Positions 13,301 through 26,849 of a stretch of 64,000 bases of DNA are shown piece by piece. Source of the stretch: Glandiceps talaboti (taxonomy: Eukaryota > Hemichordata > Enteropneusta > Spengelidae); NCBI RefSeq assembly GCF_964340395.1, contig NC_135563.1, positions 23,762,309-23,826,308 on the forward strand, given 5' to 3'. The notes beneath the pieces are model-generated. The model was not told the origin of the DNA, did not search any database, and worked only from the letters and a program-made list of their open reading frames with translations. The number at the start of each line of letters is the position of its first letter. Position 1 is the first letter of the stretch. Made by a program: the position numbers and the translations under genes.

Positions 13301-16300
13301 TAGTAAGTTGTGTGATAACTAATTACCTGTGTGATATTGGGAGTAAGTTGTGTGATAACTGTAATTACCTGTGTGATATTGGTAGTAAGTTGTGTGATAA
13401 TTGTAATTACCTGTGTGATATTGGTAGTAAGTTGTGTAATAACTAATTACCTGTGTGATACTGGTAGTAAGTTGTGTGATAACTGTAATTACCTGTGTGA
13501 TATTGGTAGTAAGTTGTGTGATAATTGTAATTACCTGTATAATATGTGCATCACTCACCTTTGATTGCATGTGCCTTGACCTTCCAACTGCTGTCAAACT
13601 GAGTAAGGAATAAGAGTTTTCTGATAATCTGCTGGTCCTTAATACGCAGATAGCCAGCTGTGCTGGCAACAGCTTTTCTTACCGAGATGTATTCATCATC
13701 AAAACACATCAAATAGGATGGCATCAACTTAGCAGTCATAATACCTACAAAACAGTCAGAGAATTGGTATTACCAGGGATGCATGTTACAGAGCAAATGA
13801 TTGGTAGGTTAGGAAGATGACAAAGTGTGGCTGTTACAGAGCAAATAATTGGTAGATCAAGAAGATGACCATGTATGATGACTGGTAGAGATCAATCGGT
13901 GTGTTTACTATGTCATTAAAAAAGATGACATTGAAAAACACTTATTGTATGGCTTCATTCATTCAACCATAGACAGTGTCTATGATTAAACCTTAAATAG
14001 GGGTGAACAAGTAAAAACATCTCTCTAAACATTTGCCAACATCCAAATCAAGAAAGTTTTACTTACCAAGCTAACATATGGTTTATGCATGGCTTGGTTC
14101 ATTTATGGCATGATTCACTTTTCCTTGAAACAGGGGTGTGCCCTGAACACACCAACACCCCTCCCCCACCCCACCTCAAACAAGTTCTACTTACTGAGAT
14201 GACATACTGTCTTTGTATGGCATGATTCACTTTTCCTTGAAATAGGGATGTGCCCTGAACACACCAACTCCAACCCCCACCCTACCTCAAACAAGTTCTA
14301 CTTATTGAGATGACAAATTATCTTTTTGCATCATGGCATAATTCATTTTTAATTAAAATAGGGGTATAAAAGCAAATTTTCTTATCAAGAATCGTTTCCA
14401 ACACCCCAATCAAGAAAGTTCTACTTACCAAGATGACCTATCTTTGTCAATGCATCAACCCTCTCTCGTTCACTACCATTATCAAGTCTTGTCTTCAGAT
14501 CATTGTGTACTTCCTTGCCATGACCTGTCCTTCCTAGAGTCTGGGCAGCCATCTTTCTAACATCCTGGTGCCAGTCGTTCCACATTAGATCTGACAATTT
14601 ATTTGTTAAGTCCTGTATTTTTTTAAAAGATACAAATTTTTCACATCAGAACATTTGCACAAAAAGTGATGATAGATGATGTTATATTTGCAGGACAGTG
14701 TGATCAGAAATGTTACTTACACAGTAGATTCTGACAGTGTGACCAGAAATGTTACTTACACGGTAGATTCTGACAGTGTGATCAGAAATGTTACTTACAC
14801 GGTAGATTCTGACAGTGTGATCAGAAATGTTACTTACACAGTAGCTGTCAAAACTTACCCTGTTGATCTGTCCATGTAAACGTGGTAGGATTCTACACGC
14901 AATGACTCTATTTTTCCAACTGGTACTGTTGAGTTGTTCTGCCACCATAGCATGTACGATAGATGTCTGTTCACTTAGATTTGTCAACAATGACATAGCT
15001 TGTTCACACTGAATACTGTCATCTGAACAGAAGATTTGCTGGATGAGTTCAGCTACAACAAAGGAATCGCCAACACCAGCATGTGCCAGACACTGTGCTG
15101 CAGCCCATCGTTCCGGTTCATCTCCATTGCGGAGTGTATCATTCAGGATTCTCTTAGCCTATGATAAGAATAAATGTAAAAATAAGTATCAAAATTTTGC
15201 AATCTGGGTTACCATACTTTCCACTTGTTTCTCATTTTACCAGTAGTAGGTTTGTTACTTTGTAATCTACAACATGTTATACTGTCTTCACAGCCAACAC
15301 TCAAAGACAATGGAAAGCCGATGATGGCTGAACAACACAGTCTATCTTACTGCCTATAGGTTTGTAAGAGAAAAATCAAAACATAAAAGAAAGGTAGATG
15401 AATGTATCGATAACCTTGCAATGAAATGTTTGGTAAAGTTTGAAATTTATCTCTTTTATTTAGCAACAAAACTGACAAAAGTAGTCTAAGAGGATAATGA
15501 ATAAAAGTTTATCTGGCACAGCTTCAAGAAGTGTGTTTTTCATATGGGTAGATTTTTTGAAAGAGTTCCTTGCTATTTGTTTTGTTTCTATATTTCAGAA
15601 TCAAAACACAAAGGTTGCTATAGTGATATCTCTTACTGTATTAACAACTTTGTAAATTCAACATATTATATAACATGTGTTGAATCATATGAAACAGAGA
15701 ACAAATATGGCTGCCCATCTACAAAATACAGCTAAAACAAGGAGTGTTCCCCAGAAGACTGTACATACATTTGTAACATATACATTTTGGCAAGTTGACA
15801 TTGTTGTTTTACCCACACAACAGGATTGCAATCGAAAAGATGGTTTTGTTTACATTCATTCAGCGTTTTACTTCGTTAACAACCATACTGTGGTCAGCAG
15901 TAAAAGTATTTTTATATGTATATATCAAGTAAAACAACAACTTCAACTTGCCAACTTTGATAGTAAATTTATATGTTACATAAACTATTAGTCTTCTGGT
16001 GAACACTGCCTGTTTTTGCTGGATCATTCTTCTAGGAATAAAGTTTTTGATATGTTAAGTGTGCATTGTAAGAAATAGCTTTACTATCATGTGGAGGGGC
16101 TCAGTGCAAAACTTTTAGTGCAATGTAGTGTGTGATGTTGCCTGTTTTGTGGCCAGTGTTGTGTTGGATTTTGTTGTTGTCATAAGTGAACTAATTGCAT
16201 GTTAATATTATTGTAAGTAACACTGCATGCCTGACACAATCACCATGCTTTACATCTTCACTACCATTCCATTATAATTTACATTATTTGTCGTTTACTA

Positions 16301-16700
16301 TAATGTACAGTGAAGTTTTATAACCTGAAACTCACAATTTTCTCAGTTCATTTCTCTAAAATCTTTGGGTGATATGTTTTTATGTATTGAGCCAGGATTA
16401 GAGAGATGAAATACCCAAATCAGAACCAATGTATGTAGACAGGCTGAGGCAGTCTCCTGTTTGTCTAGTTTCTACTCATAGGCATATCTGCTCTAAAGGC
16501 AGTAAATTCTGACACCTCAACTCTTTTACTCCTAACATTTCACCTTTTTGGCAGAAAGTAGCAATGGTGGCAGTTATCAGGGCTTCATCAACATGGTGAA
16601 AATCACAACTCATCAGAACATATAAAACTGCAAACATTTGACAAGCAAACAATATCCACACTGTGACACAAATGTTGACACTACGTGCATAATTTGGGAT

Positions 16701-16764
<64 letters not shown>

Positions 16765-19700
16765 CCAAGTTCACTTTTAAGTCTGGAGTTATTATCACCC
16801 CAATCCAACATCTTACAACTTACTTTCAAACTAAATCTCAGAGGTAATTTTTAAAAAATGACCTACATGTTTTGTGTACAAATACACAAACTAAGTTTTC
16901 ATGTCTTCTGATGACAAGACAACTTTTGAAACTGAAACAATGATTTCTATTTTCAAAATGACTCCTCTAGCTGACATTAAATATATATCCTGAAAAACAG
17001 ACATGTACTGTGTATGTCAAGCTCATTCTTTGAAATGTGCTCCTTGAAATTTGAATGTCTAGAGGATTTACCATATAGTATGTGTATGTAACATTACAAT
17101 GACATCCAAAAACAGGGATCGTGATTGTAATATGTTTGTACCCTACAAAATCGTCTATGACAAAATAAACTACTTATACGGTTAAAATATAAGATACTAC
17201 TATAAGTTTTTTTCATATTTTGGCATAAATTTGTGAAATATTGACATATCAACAACATAAAATTGAATAATACAATCAAGAAACTTGATGTTTCAAATTC
17301 AAATGTTCCTCTGAGAAAAAGCTATTGAAATTCAAATGTTGAAATTCAATATGTGATGTTATAATGTTCATGTAATGTAATGTAATGTAATGTAATGTAC
17401 ATGTGATGTTATGTCAGTACATGTAATCTCTTCAACACTTCTAGTTTTGTTTTGAGGTTAGAGTAGCTTCCGTTTTAAGCAAACACATCACCGTGGTAAT
17501 AACACCAGATTAGTATTATCAGTGCTGTCATTTCACAGAGCATGAAACATTGTCACAGAGATAGTCTTTTCAGCTGAACTTTGTGAGGGCACTCTTTTTA
17601 TAAAGATGTGGCCACTTGAGGGCACTGTTCCAATATGAAAACTATAACAGCACTACAATAGAAATACAGCCAAATAAGGCTGCTGTTCCAAGAATATGAA
17701 AATTTTATCTGAAAGGAAACTTTTACAGAAAAAGACATGTGAAAATACAAGAAAAGGGGAGAGGTCACCTTTTGTAAAGATTCTTAGCCAATGTTTTATG
17801 CTCTGTGTGAAATATCCATTTCAATACCATCCCCATGCTGAAATATCAGTTTCACATTTTGAACTGTGAAACTACCTACCTGGTCATTGTTAGGCTAGAT
17901 CCAAAACACAGCATGGAACAACAGATAGACAAAGAATTCAAACACATTGTGCATCAACGGTTAAAACAAAACAGTGAAACCTAGCAATATTGTAAGAATA
18001 GTTGCCGCATCAAAGTTAAAATATTGAAACCTAGCAATGTTGTAAGAATGGTTACTCCATGTAACTTGTTAGGTTGCGAAACCCACGACACTTTGAAATA
18101 AACATTATACAAAGATACTCTAAGTATCATTAATGTTCTGATGGAATCAGTATTGTGGGGTTTTTTCCTTTCACCAATAATGACCGAAGCAGTATGATAT
18201 AATGATTATGATGTTCTTGTAAAGGACAGAAGCCAACCAGCTGCTAAGAACTTCTGGAATTAACACTGTCAATTTCTAACCATCTCTATACCAATACATA
18301 ACAAAATGAACTGTATACTAACCATTTAACTAGTTAAGTTTTATACTCAGTGTATTTATGATCACTGAATGTGATTTCTTTTAAAGTGAGCTTAGTATAT
18401 TTTATAAGAATGATTCTTGATTTGAATTTCAGTCTTTTATAATGCACTTATAATTGCTATTTGCCGGATGTGACATTAATTTAACATTTAGCTGTTTAGT
18501 TATGATCATTGATATGACATGAATTGTTGTGAATTTGCCAAAATTAACATATGTTAATATCAGGATAAAATTATATTCAGGATGAAGTATTTGCTTAATA
18601 TGAAAATATTACCATATTTTGCATAACATTACAATCAGGATAAAGTATTTGCATAATAAAAACATGAAAATTTGCATAATATGAGAAATGTGGGAAAAAG
18701 TATTGCATAATGAGACACATTTCATTAGATGATAAAAGTATGTCATGTGACACATTAAGATATTTTGCATAATTTTTGGGGTATAATATGACACGTTATA
18801 GGTGATTGCATGTGATCACACGTGTACTACATGAAAAATGTGAAAACACAAATTTGTGGAAGTCAAAGTGTACTACATGAAAAATGTGAAAACACAAATT
18901 TGTGGAAGTCAAAGTATCAAGTACGTACCTCCTCATTGACTTTACAAAGTGTATAGAGGGCTATAGCTGCTGTAATTTGAACCTTTTTGGATGTATCATA
19001 CAAAGCTTTCTTAACACATGCCAACAATTTATCTGGTAACAAACCCTGGAATGGTTGTGCTTTTTCTTCTTGTTTCACTGCACTTGGAGCACCTGTCATT
19101 GAAAACAATGTCATTTTTGAAATTACATTTTCATGATAATGTTACATTTCGTTCAGCATAAATGTAAGACTAATCAGTGTTTTTGTTAACAGCTGTAAGT
19201 CAAATCTACTTGAGTTCCCCAAATTTTTTACCCAAGTTCCCCACCAAAATTATGGTATAAGGTATTGAAACTATCCCCATTTTTTCCCTATCTGTTACCA
19301 CAAATTCAAAACTTTAGCAAACACATTTGTAATTTTGAGAAGTACGTGCTAATTTGACTATAGAGGTAGTAAGTCCAAATTTTATGTCAAAATGGGTAGA
19401 GGCAATTAGAGAAATGTTGCATACTTTATTCAGCTAATACACTGCTATTTAATTTATAGAACATATAAATTGATGAACCTTAGATTATGTCATCCTGTAA
19501 TGTGCAACTACAAGAAATACTTATTGCAAAGTACTACCGATATATTACTTGTATGAATACAACATTTTATCTAAATTTATCAAGAACTACTTTTAAAGTA
19601 GTTTTGTCATTGGAATGAAAATTTAGACAAAAGTGTACAAAGCTATATGATAGTTGCTTCAAAAAGTAGATTCCAATACAGTAACTTTACTACTACTAAA

Positions 19701-22700
19701 ACCATACACCTATAGTTTCACTAAGTCACTTCAAAAAAGTAGATTCCAATACAGTAACATTACTACTACTAAAACTATACATGATTACATCAAGGTCTCC
19801 TTTATCATGTTTTGTCATCATCTTATATATACATGTACATCATTTGCTCAAAGAAAATATCTTTCTGACTGCACTTCATTTATGTTAAGTTACACATAAA
19901 ATATGGAAAACTGTTCTCACCACGCAACTGAATACCAGGTTCAGGTGGAGGACGGAATGTAGCGGCTCTAGCAATTGTTGCAATGGCGGTAAGTCGTACA
20001 TGATCATTGATGTCATTCATATCTTGGACAAGGTCATCAATACTAGAATCATTCCAGCGATTACCAAGGTGCCATTTGTTTCGCCATCCATCAACTGTCA
20101 GTCAGAACACAATTCATAAAATATAAATAAATGCTCAATATTGATGATAGGAAATGTTCATTTAAATAATAAATAAATATATTTTATATAATTAGCTATT
20201 ACTGCTAGTACATACATAGCACTAAATATATTATCAAATCATAGTTTCATTATGTAAAAACAAACTCTTTAACCATTGTGTTTCATGTAAAATGATCTTT
20301 TTGACAAATAAGTATATATTAATTTGACAAATTCCTTGTTTTTTAAAATTTTGTAAGAATATAAAAACTATGTGAACGTTCCAAAAGTTTCATCATGTTT
20401 TGTATATTATGCATTGTAGAGGGAAAAAAGAATTAATTTTACTGAGCGCTCTTTCCTCTGTACAAGGACTCTTATAAACTTGGATTCTATATTTAATATT
20501 ACATTCATATTTCTAAAAAATTTTACACAAATGATTGTACAAAAAAATGAACACAATTATATTAACATTACCATATTACTTTATCTCTGCATTGTTAGTT
20601 ACTATGACATTTATTGCAGCCGTGCATTGTTTTAGTAGTTATATAAAGCAAATCTAGGTACATGTGAAAGCGTTGACAGTTTAAATCTAGGTACATGTGA
20701 AAGCGTTGACAGTTTAAATCTAGGTACATGTTAAAGCTTTCCCCAGGTTGTTACAGAGTAGTAGGACCTATCCATAGCCTGAAAAATCCATCATTGTGTA
20801 ATAACTCAATGTGAGATACTGGTAGTGAGTCGTTACTTAAGTGGACCAATGACTGGATCTTTTCAGACTAGTGAGTGGTTACTTAAGTGGGCCAATGACT
20901 GGATCTTTCAGACTAGACCTATCCACGTTCTCTCTATCACATAAATATATAGATAGACTGTGATCTATCACATAAATAGATAGATAGATAGATAGATAGC
21001 CTGTGATCTATCACATAAATAGATAGATAGATTGTGATCTATCACAAATAGATAAATAGATAGCCTGTGATCTATCACATACCATAGATAGACTGTGATG
21101 TATCCCATAGAATCCATAGATAGATAGATATATATATATATATAGATAGACTGTGATCTATCACATAAATAGATAGATAGACTGCAATCTATCACATAAA
21201 TAGACAGACTGTAATCTATCACATAAATAGATAGCTAGACTGTGATCTATCACTACATAGATAGACTGTAATCTATCACATAAATAGATAGACTGTGATC
21301 TATCACTAGATAGATAGACTGTAATCTATCACATAAATAGATAGATAGACTGATCTATCACTAGATAGATAGACTGTGATCAATCATGTAGTGTCATGCA
21401 AAGAGGTAAATCAACATAACAATATATTTTTTTGTTATGCAAGTTTACTACGACACTAAATGTACATGCATATACATTTTCTTGGGAGAAAACTGGTGAG
21501 GCTATCCTATTCAACAAAAAGAGCTGACATTGCATGCATGCATTACCAGTTACAGGAATAATTTCTACTTCATTTGGGAGAACTTGTACACATTAAATAT
21601 TAACCATAACAGTGCTGAGACTTTGTCACTTCATTTTTTCTTCAAAATCGACAAAAAATTTAAAAGTTGTAAAAGTATATCTTTGAATTAATCATCCGTG
21701 TTTATCTAAAAGCTTCATGAAGTTGGATCATGACAATACATCTCATGACTGATTCTGGCTATAACCATCAACTTAACCTCTCTGTAGACGTATTTCTCCA
21801 TGGTGATAACAAAGGCCAGAGACAGATAATATATATTAGGGACTATGTCAAAATCAAGTGCATTGAAATTACTCGTCCTAACTACTAACTACTAACAACT
21901 ACTAATGAACATGATTCACTACAGTGAATATTCAAGACTGCCTATTGGCATTACACATGATGAGAATTGATTGGTAATCCACCCATCATGAAATATATGC
22001 CAGGTCTCCCTCTCTGGTATATAATAGCAACTTTATTAACAAGATGGTATATGTATGTATTAAGCAGGGCATGTACATGTAATAATATATATATATCTGT
22101 ATTCTGCATCTGACCTTCATATTCTGCATCTGACCTTCATGAGTTGATGGCTACAGACAGGTTAACTACAAGAATTCCCAAACTTATCCAGTAATTATTT
22201 CATATCTTTTCTATCAATTATTTTCATTATTTTAAATTTTTTCAGAGCAGAAGCATGTGCAGCAGCAGCAGCAGCAGTAGTATCCTAGCACCAGCCCACT
22301 ATCACCTTGCAATCTTACAATACTGCAGTGATGGTGTATAACATTGAGTTTTAATCACTCTTACCTAGGTTGAACATTGGAAGACTTCCTGTTGAAGCAA
22401 ACAATGGCACATATGTGCACAACACCAATTGCATCATTTGTTTTCAATAAACAGAATAGGAGGTTTTCAAGCACCAATCAAAAGTGATGATAGAAAAGGA
22501 GTAGGACAAAATGATAACAAACTTTCGTTTGAAATGATCTAGTTTCAAATGTAAAAAATCTTTGATAAATGCAAATTTTTGGAAAATAAAACAACATACC
22601 TTGGTACACTAGTTACATTTTAAATACTGTGTCCAATATGTATACAGTATTTGGTATGTTTTCTTACTGTGTCCAATATGTATACAGTATTTGGTATGTT

Positions 22701-25700
22701 TTCTTACTGTGTCCAATATGTATACAGTATTTGGTATGTTTTCTTACAGTGTCCAATATGTATACAGTATTTGGTATGTTTTCTTCTTGTACATGTACTA
22801 AAATGACTAGTTGAGCTTGGTTTTAGATTTATCATTATGAATGTAAAAATTCAAATCACATTCAGATATTTCACCAACAAATCTATACTTGTGCAGCCCA
22901 CTATAGTACAGAGTCAGCACCAGTATGGATTAAGGACATCAGGAGAAACAAATCTGCATATGCTAAAACTAGAAGACTGACTTGTAAGTTGAAGTTGAAG
23001 TTGTAGGTGATATGATATCAGGCTTGTCTGTCACAACTTACCTATTTTTGTTAATGCTGGGTTTTCTCTGGTTTTTCTGATAGCTTTTGCATCTGGTTCT
23101 TTATTTAGATCAGCATCAAGGCTAGTATCTTGTATTGCTAAGCCACGTCTATCACTCTGTATAATCAGAAGGTAGGAAGGGAGAAGGAGTGGGAAAGACA
23201 AAGAGGAAGTGACAGTTAGTTTCCTCCACAACTAATATGCATGGTAGCCTATTTCTATCAACACTGTAATCTTTTATTAAATTTTAGCTTCCTGTCTTCA
23301 AAATGCCTAAAGTTTTACAATAAAGTAAGGTACTGTATACAAATTACATGTCATTTGAACAAACCAGACTTTTTTCATTAACTAGTGACCGAATCTTAAA
23401 ACTTCAACAAAAACTTTGTGAATACTTTAGATTTTATGACACTGTGAAATTTGTTTTGATAAAAATCTACTATGAATGATCTTTGAATTTTTTATGCATC
23501 TGCTTGGCTTGTCTTGATTGATTGAATACTTTGTTATTTGTTTTACTTACATCATCAGGTTCAGGTAAATGACTCCACTTTGTCATTCCAATGATGACTT
23601 TGTTAGTCTCCTTAGTTGGAGTGACTTTCTTCTTTTTCTTCTTCTTGTCTTTACTTTTGTCTTCTTGGTGCCATTTATCAGGTGCTTGTGGATAGTTCTC
23701 TATGTAAGCAACTTTGTATTTATTGCCAGTGTCAAGTACAATCTGGGTTTTATCTTTATCTGGTTGGTATACTTGTTTGGCACCTACAAGAACGCAACAC
23801 AAATACAAAATGTTTTCCAACTCAAATCTTTTGTTCATGAACACAAACACTATATGCTGTGTCGGATTTACAGTATGACATAACTACTGTCGACTCAACT
23901 TTACTTTTTTAAACTCCTCAAAACAATTTTGTTTCCCAATTTAAAAGTCTGTTATCATACATGTATACTACAGTGGCTGACAGGACTTTCTTCTTACCCT
24001 GTGACAACAATTTATTTATTGTGAGAATCACTGGGTTTTTTTTGGACTCTTGAGTAGCATAAAATACTACTACTCTACAATTTAGGAATCAGAAGATTTT
24101 TGGGAATAATCAGATAATCTAAATTTTTCCATCAGGTATATAATACAATAGCTGGTTGATGTTACGTGTTTCACTACAGACAAGTGAAATATAGTACCGA
24201 TATGTTTGAATCACACAGTTGGGATCTCTCTACTGTTACTACAGACAAGTCAAATATGGTATATTTGAATCACACAGTTGGGATCTCTGTACTGCTGTTG
24301 CAAAAGTGAGGTCTAATGAGAAATATGTACTTACATTCCTAACAATGCTGACAAGTCGTTGAAAATTTAGAATTATTCTTCAAAAATTTGTCATCTCTAT
24401 GTAGCAACTTTTAATGTTTGATTTTATTTATTGTCCTCTAACATGGTTTTGGTTGATATATCACAATGTGATAAAGCCTGTACTTTTGACAATTATATTT
24501 TTAAAAATCCACACATTTTGTATCCTACCTGTCAACCATTCCTGTTCGAACTGATTTCCAGTCATATACACTTTGTCTCCCACAGCAGGGTTTATGAAAT
24601 CTTTGAGAGTTTTTGGTGGTGGTGGTTTCTGAGGATTAACCTCAATATCTGTAGCTGTTGTATTAATTGCACCTGTAAATACAACATATATTAAATTTGT
24701 TAATCTTCTGCAAACTTTTAGTACAGTACTTTTGCGTAATATACCTCAGTTTACTTTCCTTGCCATGAAAAAATGCATTGATTCAATGGTCGACAATACT
24801 CTGTTGTAAATTGTTACATTCATTTGTTACAGCTTTTGTACAACACATATCGAGTCCTCACAACTTCATTTGGTTTGTATTGTACAACATTAAAACCCGA
24901 AACCTATTGTTTCTGAATAAATCATTGTTATATAAAATACAAAAAAATCAGATAAGTTTCTGTAATGTACTGGTAATAAATATATGATTTTTAAAAACAT
25001 TCAATTAGTTGTTTTTGCTAGCAGCTACTGTGTCACATGTGAATGCTTTTGACAACATATATTAGAATTGCATCAGTTAAACTATCAAGAGTACAGGCTG
25101 GTACAAATACTTGTGTAAAGTTTACATTTATAGCTGACTTGATGACATTAGATGTAGCAATGTGTTACAATCATTCATAGTTTATTTTCATTCCTCATGA
25201 ATCAGTACATGTATGTCACAAGTGTTGTCCTTATCTTCTCATATTGTACATGTACACGTAGTATTAGACATAAAACTATGAGCATGGCACATTTTCAGTG
25301 ATGTCTGGTGCAATTGACTGTATACAGCTAAAGAATCAAGTCATACATGTACCTGAAAGTTCACGTTCTAATTCTTTATGTTGTCTTCGAAGTCCTCCTG
25401 GGAGTCTATAAAATGACACTAATGGTCTATGAGTCAAGTCATCAGGATCAAAAGGTTCACCCATATCATTCAGGACCAACTCTTTGCCTCCTTTCTCAGA
25501 ATGTTGATCTTTCTGTCTGCTCTTTGAAACCCTGGACAACAGATCATGTTCTGATGACACCCCCAAATCACTGACACTAGCATCATCCCTGAGTAAAGTG
25601 TCAGTAGGATGGGTAGCTTCTCCATATTCCTCGACAAGAAACTTGGCAAGTTTGTCCTGTTGTTGACCACCACTTTTCTCACTAACAATCCATCTTGCTG

Positions 25701-26373
25701 TATTTTTACTCAAGCTAAGTAGTAAATATTCTTCCCACTTCATAGCTTCTTTAACACTTTTTGCTGCACACTCCTTTGCTGCTAGAGTTGCTTCTGTAAG
25801 AAACACATCTTCTGCTTCAGGGGAACCGATAGGCGAGCCAAATTCTGATGCTCTCTCTGTCCCTATCTTAAATCTATCAATTATTTCAACTTCTTCATCA
25901 CTATAGCTACGATCTTCCTCTTCATCACCTTTCTCCTCCTCTCTACTTTTCCTCTTCTCTTTCTTTTTAGGCTCAAGTGGCATCAGATGATGATGTCTTT
26001 TCTTTAAGTTGCATGGTAGATGTTTTCTATCAGGTCCACGGGTATTATGTCGTCCAATAATAATATGTGTTTTACGTGGACTTTTGCAAATTCCACTAAA
26101 ATTGTAAGCTGTTAGCAATTTCTTTTCATCATATGGTAATGTGTGAGCTCCTCTCTGCTCAACTACATCTTCACTAAATGACAAATCAGCACTGATTTTT
26201 TTCAGATAGCCTCTGGTCAGATGTCCTGGTGCCTCAGGCATTTTTCCTATAGGTATATCAGTGAGTCTAGCTTTGTTGGCACGAAGTCCAGACTCATCTG
26301 CCCCAACCTGAGGTATCTTAACCTTGGCAGCACAAGGGAAGAGTAAAGGATGCACAAGCCTGTCTGATGACAT
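10368..26373 (-). CDS. HEATR4: HEAT repeat-containing protein 4-like, 12 coding exons
   Basis: Coding exons on minus: 26373-25353, 24672-24529, 23783-23551, 23156-23042, 20094-19921, 19092-18929, 15158-14859, 14612-14429, 13744-13559, 12860-12671, 11647-11443 and 11195-10368. They total 3744 nt with consistent phases: 1247 residues plus stop. Residues 1-340 include a conserved block (GYLKKISADLSFSEDVVEQ, LPYDEKKLLTAYNF) and acidic/lysine-rich linkers. From about residue 505, alpha-helical HEAT/ARM-like repeats appear (DDLVQDMNDINDHVRLTAIA, KVKAHAIKALGMIGLLTDD, SPGVRAEACHTLVLLGMHGD). The last ~275 residues are acidic low complexity. Architecture and motifs fit HEATR4, whose function is poorly known; human HEATR4 is shorter (about 1026 aa). 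The start ATG lies 13 bases inside an exon whose acceptor is at 26387-26388, so a 5' exon, probably noncoding, is expected upstream near 27.8 kb. Orthology is likely; the first exon is unresolved. Confidence 0.8.
13008..13545. repeat. ~42-bp minisatellite abutting the HEATR4-like exon 9 donor
   Basis: About 13 units of roughly 41-42 bp, each holding gtaattacctgtgtgatat and agtaagttgtgtgataa. On the gene's strand every unit reads CACACAG then GTAATTACAG, so each has a 5'-splice-site-like and a 3'-splice-site-like core. The array starts only about 15 bases beyond the true donor (13557-13558). Confidence 0.9.
14067..14440. repeat. Three to four ~115-bp units duplicating a donor region (HEATR4-like intron 8)
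   Basis: Units carry attcacttttccttgaaa, a C-rich stretch and agttctacttac(c/t)(a/g)agatga. The unit at 14401-14440 spans the genuine exon 8 donor (14427-14428) and the last bases of the exon. The others are diverged copies within the intron, some still GTAAGT and one mutated to ATAAGT. Confidence 0.8.
14690..14849. repeat. 39-bp repeat, four copies, next to the HEATR4-like exon 7 donor
   Basis: Unit begins acagtgtgatcagaaatgtt and continues acttacacggtagattctg. On minus each unit contains GTAAGTAACATT, a consensus-like donor. The genuine donor (GTAAGT, 14857-14858) lies immediately beside the array. Confidence 0.9.
16704..16762. repeat. (TG)n microsatellite
   Basis: Pure TG dinucleotide tract of about 29 units within HEATR4-like intron 6. 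Confidence 0.97.
18823..18914. repeat. 46-bp direct duplication beside the HEATR4-like exon 6 donor
   Basis: Two exact tandem copies beginning gtactacatgaaaaatgtga end 15 bases from the exon 6 boundary (18929). Confidence 0.9.
19650..19774. repeat. Two-copy ~85-bp direct repeat
   Basis: Copies share cttcaaaaa(a)gtagattccaatacagtaac then ttactactactaaaac, inside HEATR4-like intron 5. Confidence 0.8.
20655..20740. repeat. 33-bp repeat, about 2.6 copies
   Basis: Unit aaatctaggtacatgtgaaa plus gcgttgacagttt repeats twice and then partly a third time with substitutions. Confidence 0.85.
20815..20925. repeat. Two-copy ~55-bp direct repeat
   Basis: Copies share gttacttaagtgg(a/g)ccaat followed by gactggatctttt/tcagacta. 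Confidence 0.8.
20936..21385. repeat. GATA-based compound satellite
   Basis: Units of agatagactgtgatctatca plus cataaatagatagatag are interspersed with (GATA)n and (TA)n. The units are partly self-complementary (gatctatcac against gtgatctatc). About 15 irregular units. Confidence 0.9.
22624..22788. repeat. 40-bp minisatellite, four copies
   Basis: Unit actgtgtccaatatgtatac plus agtatttggtatgttttctt, copies almost identical, in HEATR4-like intron 4. Confidence 0.93.
24165..24295. repeat. Two-copy ~65-bp direct repeat
   Basis: Copies share actacagacaagt(g/c)aaata and gaatcacacagttgggatct in HEATR4-like intron 2. Confidence 0.85.
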
Positions 26374-26849
26374 GATTGATAGATACCTAGAAGGAGAAAA
26401 TAAAGAATCATATCATTCTTGGGGAATGGACACAACACACTATACCACTGTCCCAAACACACTATACCACTGTCCCAAACACAAGCCAATCCATAGGTGT
26501 TTGAACAGAAAATACACAATTTCCCAACAAGCATCTATGTCATTCAATCTATATTTGAAATATGAATTTCTGTCCAATTTCTATAACATTCACAATCCCA
26601 TTATTTCCTCAGGTAGACATGTCTATCTATATCTATATCTTCATTTCAGCCAGTCATGACATAAGGGTTTGGTTATTACTTGCCCTAGTAGTGACAACTT
26701 AGGCCCATTATGTCATATTTTTCTTGACTGAAGAAAGTGTAATATTTGTTAATATTTAACACTGATACAGACATACATGCGAAACCAGAGAGCAAAAATT
26801 GGTTTCACTATAGATCACTCTAAAATAAATATCTTCAAGATGACAGATA

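Larger units (their letters stand above)
15159..18928 (-). other. HEATR4-like intron 6, no gene seen
   Basis: A 3.8-kb AT-rich intron. It contains a (TG)n tract at 16704-16762, a short (AATGT)n at 17371-17398 and the 46-bp duplication next to the exon 6 donor. I see no coding signal or RNA gene in it. Confidence 0.6.
20095..23041 (-). other. HEATR4-like intron 4, repeat-rich, no gene seen
   Basis: A 2.9-kb AT-rich intron with several tandem repeats (20655-20740, 20815-20925, 20936-21385, 22624-22788), a doubled 20-mer at about 22100-22140 and a short (CAG)n at 22258-22277. No coding signal is seen. Confidence 0.6.

Noticed and set aside
13141-13669. ORFs with repeated CDNCNYLCDIGSKL
   Set aside because: Minisatellite in a HEATR4-like intron, no coding features.
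15544-15991. Two overlapping plus ORFs of 63 and 104 codons
   Set aside because: No family resemblance, AT-rich intron of the HEATR4-like gene on the opposite strand.
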